From Lysobacter_K sp038248955 (lineage in GTDB: Bacteria > Pseudomonadota > Gammaproteobacteria > Xanthomonadales > Xanthomonadaceae): a stretch of 9,005 bases of DNA. Each line of letters opens with the position of its first letter. Position 1 is the first letter of the stretch. Positions 1-6,393 of the stretch are shown one piece after another. Both the position numbers and the translations under genes were made by a program. Under the pieces are notes generated by a model. It was not told the origin of the DNA. It saw only the letters and a list, made by a program, of their open reading frames with translations, and did not search any database. The stretch lies in NCBI GenBank assembly GCA_038248955.1, contig JBBRWW010000117.1:1-9005 (forward strand), in the 5' to 3' direction.

Positions 1-2897
1 AGCAGCTTGAGCACCTCAGGCGCCAGGCGCGCCAGGCCGAGCAGTACCAAGCCATCCAGGCCGAACGCCTGATCAAGGACGCGCAGTGGAAGGCACTCGA
101 GCACCGCGCGCTCGACCAGAAGTTGCAGGTCCAGCGCGAGAAACTCGCGCAGCAGGAGACCCGCCTGCAGCAGCTGATCGCCGAGCAGCGCGAGGCCGAG
201 CGCGAGATCGAAACGGGCCGGGTGCGCCGCGAGGATGCCGCCAGCGCGCTCAACAAGGCGCAGGCCGACAGTTACGAGGTCAGCGGCGCGCTGGCCCGCA
301 TCGAGCAGCAGATCCAGCACCAGCGCGAGATGTCATCGCGCCTGCAGCGCGCGCGCGACGAGGCGCAGACCGCGCTGGCGGAGATCGCCGCGCACATCGG
401 CGGCGACCAGTCGCGCCTTGACGTGCTGGAGGCGGCGGTGGCCGACGCCGAGCCGCGGCTCGAGTTCCTGCGCGAAGACGATGTCGCGCGCCAGGAGGCA
501 CTGCGCGAGGTCGAGACCCGTCTCGGCGACTTCCAGCAACGTTGGGACGAGCACAGCCGCGCGCAGTCCGAGGCCGCGCGCGCTGCCGATGTCGAGCGCA
601 CCCGGATCGAGCACCTCGACCGCCAGACCCTGGATGCCGACCGCCGCCGCCAGGCGCTCGGCAACGAGCGCACCGGTCTGGACCTGGACGCGTTGGCCGA
701 GGCATACGCGGCGCTGGAAGAACAGCACGAGACCCGCAGGATTTCGCTGGACAGCCTTGGCGACGAGCTCGCCACCCGCAAGGCCGGCGTCGACGAACTG
801 CAGCAACAGCAGCGCGGCGCCCAGTCCGGACTGGCCGAGGTGCGCAAGCAGGCGCAGGCGGCGCGCGGCCGGTTGTCATCATTGGAAACCCTGCAGCACG
901 CTGCGCTGGGCCAGGAGCAGGGCGCCGCGCTGAGCTGGCTGCGGGCGCGCGGGCTGGACTCGGCCGCGCGCGTCGGCGAGACGCTGGTCGTCGAGTCCGG
1001 CTGGGAGGACGCCGTCGAGGGCGCGCTGGGCCAATTGATCGAGGGCGTGCTGGTCGAGGCGCCCGAGGCGCTCGTCGACGCGATCGGGGAGCTCGGCGAT
1101 GGCCGGCTGACGCTGGTGTCGCCGCAGGCCGACGACACCGCGTATGCGGCCACCTCGCTGGCGTCGAAGGTGCGCGGGCCGGCCGCAATCCGCCGCCTGC
1201 TCGCCCACCTGCACACGGCCGAGGATCTCGCCGATGCCCGCGCGCTGCAGTCCACGCTCGGCGCCGACGAATCGGTGATCACCCGCGGCGGCGAACGCCT
1301 GGGCGCCGGCTGGGTGCGGGTGCTGCGCTCCGGCGCGGCGCAGCAGGGCGCGTTGCTGCGGGAACGGGAAATCCAGTCGCTGCGCGGCGGGATTGACACT
1401 CTGCAGGCGCGCGAACGCGAGCTCGATGGGTCGCTGACGCAGCTTCGCGACCGCCTGCTCGCCGCCGAGCAGCAACGCGAGGATGCGCAGCGCACGCTGT
1501 ACATCGCGCACCGCAGCGTGTCCGAGCTGGCGGGACAGCTGCAGAGCCAGCAGGGGCGGCTCGATGCCGCGCGCGGTCGGATCGAGAACATCGACGTGGA
1601 ACTGGCGCAGCTGGCATCGCTGCTGGACACCAGCGGCGAGCAATCGCGCGAAGCGCGCGGCCGCCAGGAAGCCGCCGTCACCCGGATGGGCGAGCTGGAG
1701 GACGCGCGCAGCGTGCTCGATGCCGAGCGCCGCGCGCTGGGCGAAGCGCGTGACCAAACCCGTAACGCCGCCCGCGAATCGCGCGACACCGCGCATGCGC
1801 TGGCGCTGACGCTGGAGGCGCAACGCGCGCAGATCATCGGCCTGACGCAGGCGCTCGACCGCATGGGCGGCCAGCGCGGGCAGCTGGACTCGCGGCTGGA
1901 GGAGCTGGTGATCCAGCTCGCCGACGGCGACGCCCCGGTGCAGACGCTGGAGCAGCAGCGCCAGGTCGCGCTCGAGCAGCGCGTGCAGAGCGAGCACAAG
2001 CTCACCCAGGCGCGCACCACGCTCGATGGCATCGACAACGACCTGCGCCGGTTCGAGTCCACCCGCCACCAGCGCGACGAGCAGGCACTGCAGCAACGCG
2101 AGGCGATCGGCCAGCGCCGGCTGGAGCAGCAGGCGCTCGTGCTCAAGGCCGAGCAGCTTGGCGCGGCGGTGGTCGAGGCCGGTTTCGTGATGCAGGAGGT
2201 GGTCAACACGCTGACCGACGACGCCGACGCGCCGACCTGGGAAAAGGCCGTCGCCGATCTCGATGGCAAGCTGCGTCGCCTCGAGCCGGTGAACCTCGCC
2301 GCAATCGCCGAACACGCCGAGGCTGCACAGCGCAAGGATTACCTCGACGCCCAGGACACCGACCTGACCACCGCGCTGGAAACGCTGGAGGATGCGATCC
2401 GCAAGATCGACCGCGAGACCCGCGGCCGCTTCAAGGACACCTTCGACCGGGTCAATTCCGGCGTGCAGGAACTCTACCCGCGCCTGTTCGGCGGCGGCCA
2501 CGCTTACCTCGAACTCACCGGCGACGACCTGCTCGACACCGGCGTGGCGATCATGGCGCGCCCGCCCGGCAAGCGCGTGTCCAACATCTCGCTGCTGTCC
2601 GGTGGCGAGAAGGCGATGACCGCCGTGGCGCTGGTGTTCGCGATCTTCCGGCTCAACCCGGCGCCGTTCTGCCTGCTCGACGAGGTCGATGCGCCGCTCG
2701 ACGAGGCCAACGTCGGTCGCTTCACCGCGATGGTCAGCGAGATGAGCGAGCAGGTGCAGTTCCTGTTCGTCAGCCACAACAAGGTCACGATGGAAGCCGC
2801 GCTGCAGTTGTCGGGCGTCACCATGCGCGAGCCTGGCGTGAGCCGGCTGGTGTCGGTGGACCTGGCCGAAGCCACGCGCCTGGCCGGAGCGGCGTAG
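1..2897 (+). CDS. smc: Chromosome segregation ATPase SMC, 5'-truncated by the window edge
   Basis: SMC is the core ATPase of the bacterial condensin SMC-ScpAB, which extrudes and compacts DNA loops and helps segregate sister chromosomes in the nucleoid. The frame is open from base 3 with no plausible start, so about 964 C-terminal residues are present. The N-terminal head with Walker A, roughly 200 residues in a typical 1,170-residue SMC, lies upstream. In order one sees an ascending coiled coil rich in Q/R/E/A heptads, a globular hinge at about nt 930-1345, a long descending coiled coil to about nt 2280, and the C-terminal head. The head has the ABC signature LSGGEK (2595-2612), Walker B plus D-loop FCLLDEVDAPLD (2667-2702, catalytic Glu codon at 2682) and the H-loop SHNK (2772-2783). 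The stop is TAG. zipA follows 230 bp later, an smc-zipA-ligA order I recall from other gammaproteobacteria. scpA and scpB are not in the window. Nothing suggests decay. Confidence 0.97.
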   Translation, partial: QLEHLRRQARQAEQYQAIQAERLIKDAQWKALEHRALDQKLQVQREKLAQQETRLQQLIAEQREAEREIETGRVRREDAASALNKAQADSYEVSGALARIEQQIQHQREMSSRLQRARDEAQTALAEIAAHIGGDQSRLDVLEAAVADAEPRLEFLREDDVARQEALREVETRLGDFQQRWDEHSRAQSEAARAADVERTRIEHLDRQTLDADRRRQALGNERTGLDLDALAEAYAALEEQHETRRISLDSLGDELATRKAGVDELQQQQRGAQSGLAEVRKQAQAARGRLSSLETLQHAALGQEQGAALSWLRARGLDSAARVGETLVVESGWEDAVEGALGQLIEGVLVEAPEALVDAIGELGDGRLTLVSPQADDTAYAATSLASKVRGPAAIRRLLAHLHTAEDLADARALQSTLGADESVITRGGERLGAGWVRVLRSGAAQQGALLREREIQSLRGGIDTLQARERELDGSLTQLRDRLLAAEQQREDAQRTLYIAHRSVSELAGQLQSQQGRLDAARGRIENIDVELAQLASLLDTSGEQSREARGRQEAAVTRMGELEDARSVLDAERRALGEARDQTRNAARESRDTAHALALTLEAQRAQIIGLTQALDRMGGQRGQLDSRLEELVIQLADGDAPVQTLEQQRQVALEQRVQSEHKLTQARTTLDGIDNDLRRFESTRHQRDEQALQQREAIGQRRLEQQALVLKAEQLGAAVVEAGFVMQEVVNTLTDDADAPTWEKAVADLDGKLRRLEPVNLAAIAEHAEAAQRKDYLDAQDTDLTTALETLEDAIRKIDRETRGRFKDTFDRVNSGVQELYPRLFGGGHAYLELTGDDLLDTGVAIMARPPGKRVSNISLLSGGEKAMTAVALVFAIFRLNPAPFCLLDEVDAPLDEANVGRFTAMVSEMSEQVQFLFVSHNKVTMEAALQLSGVTMREPGVSRLVSVDLAEATRLAGAA

Positions 2898-2924
2898 GGC
2901 GCGATCGCGGTCAAAAACGTGCCG

Positions 2925-2944
2925 CCGGCGCGCGACGCGCGCGG
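2925..2944 (+). terminator. GC-rich hairpin after smc, possible 3' end element
   Basis: Twenty-seven bases after the smc stop an imperfect inverted repeat can fold as CCG + CGCG pairing with CGCG + CGG, giving 7-8 G-C pairs with one bulged G and a 3-5 nt loop around GAC. No U-tract follows, so it is not a classical intrinsic terminator. It could be a pause or 3' stabilising structure, or chance in GC-rich DNA. Confidence 0.25.
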
Positions 2945-2995
2945 GGAGCAGCGACTCGCGAAACCGGAATGCCGGGTGCAGTGCAACGGCGTTCC

Positions 2996-3027
2996 CGCTG
3001 TGCCCGGTAGCGCGCGGCACCGTAGCG
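2996..3027 (+). other. Second inverted repeat in the smc-zipA spacer
   Basis: CGCTGTGCC at 2996-3004 can pair with GGCAC (3016-3020) and AGCG (3024-3027), giving nine pairs interrupted by a 3-nt bulge (CGT) and closed by an 11-nt GC-rich loop. Nothing coding is seen here on either strand. It lies 19 bases before the candidate zipA -35 box. Function is unknown; it may be a terminator-like or intergenic-repeat structure. Confidence 0.25.
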
Positions 3028-3045
3028 ACTTGATCTGCCAGCGTG

Positions 3046-3075
3046 TTGACCGGACACTTGGGTCATCGATCGAAT
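3046..3075 (+). promoter_or_regulatory. Possible sigma-70 promoter for zipA
   Basis: TTGACC at 3046-3051 matches five of six -35 consensus positions. TCGAAT at 3070-3075 matches four of six -10 positions, with an 18-bp spacer. This is the most AT-rich part of the spacer and is followed by a T7 run (3078-3084). It would give a 5' leader of about 45 nt before zipA and allow expression separate from smc. The -10 is weak, and the overlapping imperfect palindrome TCAT-CGATCGA-ATGA (3063-3077) could instead be a binding site or a poor terminator stem. Confidence 0.3.
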
Positions 3076-3116
3076 GATTTTTTTCCGTCGCCGCGCCATC
3101 GCGGACAACAGGACTT

Positions 3117-3121
3117 GGGAG
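3117..3121 (+). promoter_or_regulatory. Ribosome binding site of zipA
   Basis: GGGAG ends 6 nt before the ATG at 3128. It is a good Shine-Dalgarno match at normal spacing and fixes the zipA start. Confidence 0.75.
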
Positions 3122-3127
3122 TAACAG

Positions 3128-3880
3128 ATGTCCGAAATGGCCTTGCTGCGGATCGCCATCCTCATCGCCGGCCTGGTGCTGGTCGGCGCGATCGTCTTCT
3201 TCGGGCGCCCACGCAAGCCCGGGCAGGGCAAGCGCGTCGTGCGTGCGAGCGGCGATGGCGGACGCGTGGAGCCGTCGTTGGGTGACCAACTCGAAGGCGA
3301 GCTTGGCGGCGATGGCGCGCCGACGGCGAGCGAGGCCACGACACAGGCCGAACTGGAGCTGTTCAACCGCACCCTCGAGGGCGCCGCCGGCAGGGGCGCC
3401 AGCGACCTCGGCCGACGTGCGAACGAGGAGTTCGACAAGATCGTCACCCTGTACCTGGCCGCGCGCGCCGGTGAGAAGTTGCAGGGCGCCGACATCGTGG
3501 TCGCCGCCGAAAAGGCCGGGCTCGTCTACGGCCACATGGGCGTGTTCCATCGGTTGGTCGAAAGCCATCCCGAGCAAGGCCCGGTATTCAGCGTCGCCAA
3601 CATCATGAAGCCCGGGAGCTTCGACATGGCCGCGATCCAGTCGCTGGAGACGCCGGCCATCGCCTTCTTCCTGACCCTGCCGGCGCCGATCGCGGCCCTG
3701 GATGCGTGGGAAACCATGCTGCCGACCGCGCAGCGCCTGGCCGAACTGCTCGACGGGGTCGTGCTGGACGAATCGCGCAGCGCGCTGGGCCGCCAGCGCA
3801 TTGGCCAGATCCGCGACGAACTGCGTGCCTACGACCGCCAGCGCGAAGCACCGCCGCTGACCAAGCCGAGCCGCTGGTGA
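3128..3880 (+). CDS. zipA: Cell division protein ZipA (short-linker form)
   Basis: ZipA is an inner-membrane protein that tethers FtsZ protofilaments to the membrane and helps build the divisome. The 250-residue product starts with a hydrophobic helix at about residues 5-25 (ALLRIAILIAGLVLVGAIVFF in one-letter terms, not split by charges after Arg8), followed at once by the basic stop-transfer RPRK. That fits the N-out, C-in topology known for ZipA. A polar linker of about 75 residues follows, then the C-terminal FtsZ-binding domain at about 105-240, with family-typical stretches such as VYGHMGVFHR, FSVANIMKPGSFD and GVVLDESR. E. coli ZipA is 328 residues with a long Pro/Gln-rich linker; here the linker is much shorter and lacks that character. 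The start is set by a GGGAG Shine-Dalgarno. It sits between smc and ligA on the same strand and may share their transcript or use its own weak promoter. Identification is firm from the C-terminal domain plus context. Confidence 0.95.
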   Translation: MSEMALLRIAILIAGLVLVGAIVFFGRPRKPGQGKRVVRASGDGGRVEPSLGDQLEGELGGDGAPTASEATTQAELELFNRTLEGAAGRGASDLGRRANEEFDKIVTLYLAARAGEKLQGADIVVAAEKAGLVYGHMGVFHRLVESHPEQGPVFSVANIMKPGSFDMAAIQSLETPAIAFFLTLPAPIAALDAWETMLPTAQRLAELLDGVVLDESRSALGRQRIGQIRDELRAYDRQREAPPLTKPSRW

Positions 3881-3882
3881 TC

Positions 3883-3897
3883 GGGCCGTAACGGCTC
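3883..3897 (+). terminator. Small hairpin directly after the zipA stop
   Basis: GGGCCG (3883-3888) pairs with CGGCTC (3892-3897) around a TAA loop, giving six pairs including one G-U, two bases after the stop codon. The downstream sequence has only a TTT, so termination would be inefficient. It may mark the 3' end or attenuate read-through into ligA. Confidence 0.3.
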
Positions 3898-3946
3898 AGG
3901 ATCGTGTTTCGCGCAGCAGGTTTGCGGCTGTCGGCATCGCGGTACC

Positions 3947-3960
3947 GCTCGCGCACGAGC
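3947..3960 (+). other. Perfect 5-bp hairpin in the zipA-ligA spacer
   Basis: GCTCG, loop CGCA, CGAGC. It is the second of three compact hairpins in the 149-bp gap between zipA and ligA. No promoter-like boxes or gene are evident around it. Confidence 0.25.
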
Positions 3961-3990
3961 GCCTGATGGCTGCGACCCTCACGCCAACCG

Positions 3991-4006
3991 GCCGCCGCGA
4001 GGCGGC
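3991..4006 (+). other. Perfect hairpin with GCGA tetraloop upstream of the ligA RBS
   Basis: GCCGCC (3991-3996) and GGCGGC (4001-4006) are exact complements around GCGA, which fits the stable GNRA tetraloop class. The stem ends 11 nt before the ligA Shine-Dalgarno. No U-tract follows. A stable stem here could insulate the ribosome binding site from upstream pairing or act as a pause or processing site. The role is inference only. Confidence 0.35.
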
Positions 4007-4017
4007 GCTCCCGCACC

Positions 4018-4024
4018 AGGGTGA
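4018..4024 (+). promoter_or_regulatory. Ribosome binding site of ligA
   Basis: AGGGTGA lies 5 nt before ATG 4030. It overlaps an in-frame GTG at 4021, which argues that the GTG is part of the Shine-Dalgarno rather than the start. The ATG is therefore preferred. Confidence 0.7.
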
Positions 4025-4029
4025 CGGCC

Positions 4030-6393
4030 ATGACTGATCCGATCCGCCCGTCCGCCCGCGCCGCCGAGTTGCGCCGCCAGCTGGACGACGCCAACTACCG
4101 TTATTACGTGCTCGACGATCCGGCGATCGCCGACAGCCAATACGACCGCCTGCTGCGCGAGCTCGAAGCGCTCGAGGCCGCGCACCCGGAGCTGGCGACC
4201 GCCGATTCACCCACACAGCGCGTGGGCGCGCAGCCGTCGGGTGCATTCGCGAAGGTCAGCCACGCGATCCCGATGCTGTCGCTGGGCAATGCCTTCGGCG
4301 ACGATGAGGTCGCCGACTTCGTGCGGCGTATCGTGGAGCGATTGGGGCGCGAGCGGCCCATTTTCTCGGCCGAACCCAAGCTCGATGGCCTGGCGATCAG
4401 CCTGCGTTACGAGCATGGCCGCTTCATGCAAGGCGCTACCCGCGGCGATGGAGCGACCGGCGAGGACGTGACCGCCAACCTGCGCACGGTGAAGGCGATC
4501 CCGCTGCAACTCCGGGGTTCGGATTGGCCGGACATCCTGGAGGTGCGCGGCGAGGTCTACATGCCGCTGGCGGCGTTCGAGCGCTACAACGAGCAGGCGC
4601 GGCTGCACGGCGGCAAGGTCCTGGCCAATCCGCGCAACGGCGCCGCCGGCTCGCTGCGGCAGCTCGACCCACGCATCACCGCGCAGCGACCGCTGGCGTT
4701 CTTCGCTTACGGCGTCGGGCTGGTGGAGGGGGGGGCGCTCGCCGATACCCATTCGCGCACCCTCGCGCTGCTGCGCGGCTGGGGTTTCCCGGTCAGCGCC
4801 GAAAGCGACGTCGTCGCGGGCCTGGATGGCCTGCTGGAGTACTACCGCCGCATCGGCGGGAAACGCGCCGCGCTGCCGTTCGACATCGACGGCGTGGTCT
4901 ACAAGCTCGACGACTACGCCGGCCAGGAGCAGATGGGCTTCGTTTCGCGTGCGCCGCGCTGGGCACTGGCGCACAAGTTCCCGGCCCAGGAGCAGTCCAC
5001 GGTGCTGGAGGCGATCGATATCCAGATCGGCCGCACCGGCGCGGCCACGCCAGTGGCGAGGTTGCAGGCGGTACACGTGGGCGGCGTGGTCGTTACCAGC
5101 GCGACCTTGCACAACGCCGACCAGGTCGCGCGCCTGGATGTCCGCGTCGGCGACACGGTGATCGTGCGGCGCGCCGGCGACGTGATCCCGGAGATCGTGC
5201 GGGTGGTACCGGAATACCGCGACCCTGATGCGCCCGTCTGGACCATGCCGGCAACCTGCCCGGTGTGCGGCTCGGAGGTCGTGCGCGAGCAGGGCGAGGC
5301 GGCCTGGCGCTGCTCGGGCGAGTTGACCTGCGCCGCGCAGCGCAAGGAGGCGATCCGCCACTTCGCGTCGCGGCGGGCGATGGACATCGACGGGCTGGGC
5401 GATCGTTTCGTCGAGGACCTGACCGACCTGGGCCACGTGCAGTCGGTCGCCGACCTCTACCGGTTGACGCTCGACGACCTGCTGGACATGAAGCGGCGCG
5501 CGGACGAGCGCGACGGCACCACCCCGGCCCACCTCCAGACTGCCGGCGGAAAGACCGGCAAGGTCGCGACCAAATGGGCCGAGAACCTGATCGCCGCCAT
5601 CGATGCCAGCCGCCGCACCACGCTGGAACGGTTCCTGTTCGCGCTCGGCATCGAGCACGTGGGTGAAAGCACGGCCAAGGCGCTGGCCGCGTGGTTCGGC
5701 GACCTGGCGGTCATCCGTCGCTTGCCATGGCCGATGTTCAAGCAGGTGCCCGACGTCGGCGGCGAGGTCGCCCGATCGATCGGGCACTTCCTCGACCAGG
5801 CTGGCAACCAGCAGGTGATCGATGAGTTGCTGGCGCGTGGCGTGGTCGTCGTCGACACCCATCCGCCATCGCCGGGTTTGCGCGAGGGACTGACGATGGC
5901 GACGGTGCTGGTCGACCTGGAAATCCCCAGGATCACGCGCTTGCGCGCCGAGCAACTCGCCACTGCATTTTCCGACCCCCATGCATTGCTGGACGCCCCT
6001 GCGCATGCGCTGATCATCACCGGGTTGCCTGCCGATAGTGCCCAAGCGCTGGTGGCGTGGCTCGAGGAACCGGCCAATGCACGCCTGCTCGGCGCGTGTG
6101 GCGAGGCATTGGCCCAGCTCGAGGCGATCACGCCGCGGTCGAACGCCGCCGCGGCCGGCCCGCTCGATGGCCAGACCGTCGTGCTCACCGGTACGTTGTC
6201 CACGCTGGGTCGTGACGATGCCAAGGCGAAGCTGGAAGCACTGGGCGCCAAAGTGTCGGGGAGCGTGTCGCGGAAGACCAGTTTCGTCGTCGCTGGCGAT
6301 GCCGCCGGTTCCAAGCTCGACAAGGCGCAGGAACTCGGCGTCGAGGTCTGGGACGAGGCCCGTTTGCTGGCGCTGCTGGCCGGACACGAATGA
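4030..6393 (+). CDS. ligA: NAD-dependent DNA ligase LigA (enlarged)
   Basis: LigA seals nicks in duplex DNA using NAD+, joining Okazaki fragments and finishing repair. From ATG 4030 the product has 787 residues against 671 in E. coli. Domain Ia, which binds NMN, shows YRYYVLD and DSQYDRL (residues 23-40). The adenylation domain has the nucleotidyl-lysine motif KLDG with Lys117. An OB fold follows. The zinc finger has Cys410, Cys413, Cys428 and Cys434, with the same spacing as the E. coli cysteines. Helix-hairpin-helix (HhH) motifs then run to about residue 604, and a BRCT domain ends the protein (about 708-785, TVVLTGTL, FVVAGDAAGSKL). The extra length comes mainly from a Gly/Lys-rich insert at about 490-512 and an added segment of about 85-90 residues before BRCT (about 610-700) that resembles a degenerate copy of the preceding HhH unit. 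All visible catalytic and zinc residues are intact. The stop overlaps the start of epmA. Confidence 0.97.
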   Translation: MTDPIRPSARAAELRRQLDDANYRYYVLDDPAIADSQYDRLLRELEALEAAHPELATADSPTQRVGAQPSGAFAKVSHAIPMLSLGNAFGDDEVADFVRRIVERLGRERPIFSAEPKLDGLAISLRYEHGRFMQGATRGDGATGEDVTANLRTVKAIPLQLRGSDWPDILEVRGEVYMPLAAFERYNEQARLHGGKVLANPRNGAAGSLRQLDPRITAQRPLAFFAYGVGLVEGGALADTHSRTLALLRGWGFPVSAESDVVAGLDGLLEYYRRIGGKRAALPFDIDGVVYKLDDYAGQEQMGFVSRAPRWALAHKFPAQEQSTVLEAIDIQIGRTGAATPVARLQAVHVGGVVVTSATLHNADQVARLDVRVGDTVIVRRAGDVIPEIVRVVPEYRDPDAPVWTMPATCPVCGSEVVREQGEAAWRCSGELTCAAQRKEAIRHFASRRAMDIDGLGDRFVEDLTDLGHVQSVADLYRLTLDDLLDMKRRADERDGTTPAHLQTAGGKTGKVATKWAENLIAAIDASRRTTLERFLFALGIEHVGESTAKALAAWFGDLAVIRRLPWPMFKQVPDVGGEVARSIGHFLDQAGNQQVIDELLARGVVVVDTHPPSPGLREGLTMATVLVDLEIPRITRLRAEQLATAFSDPHALLDAPAHALIITGLPADSAQALVAWLEEPANARLLGACGEALAQLEAITPRSNAAAAGPLDGQTVVLTGTLSTLGRDDAKAKLEALGAKVSGSVSRKTSFVVAGDAAGSKLDKAQELGVEVWDEARLLALLAGHE
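4728..4735 (+). repeat. G8 homopolymer inside ligA
   Basis: Eight consecutive G residues encode the Glu-Gly-Gly-Ala junction in the adenylation domain of LigA. The frame is intact across the run, so the count given is the functional one. Such tracts are prone to replication slippage and to sequencing error. Confidence 0.9.
5641..6111 (+). repeat. Diverged tandem HhH modules within LigA
   Basis: Residues 538-604 (nt 5641-5841, starting ALGIEHVGES) and 629-694 (nt 5914-6111, starting DLEIPRITRL) align over about 67 positions with a single one-residue gap. Shared positions include L, I, A, L-A and F in the first helical pair, and A, L and the following N in the second. The first copy keeps the hairpin glycines (HVG, DVG) expected of DNA-binding HhH motifs. 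In the second they become RIT and GLP, so it probably does not bind DNA in the usual way. The alignment was made by eye; similarity is at protein level only. Confidence 0.5.

Noticed and set aside
272..2335. A 687-codon open frame on the minus strand across smc, and similar long antisense frames over smc-zipA (879-3020) and ligA (4207-6387)
   Set aside because: They lie opposite strongly supported genes. Their compositions are Arg/Ser/Ala- or His/Arg/Gln-rich with no recognisable domain. High-GC codon use removes stops from the opposite strand, which explains their length.
3043..3285. An 80-codon + strand frame starting in the smc-zipA spacer and running into zipA
   Set aside because: It overlaps the zipA start out of frame, has no clear ribosome site and gives a low-complexity Arg/Gly-rich product.
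4021..4029. GTG at 4021 as the ligA start
   Set aside because: This GTG is part of the AGGGTGA Shine-Dalgarno serving ATG 4030 and has no ribosome site of its own.
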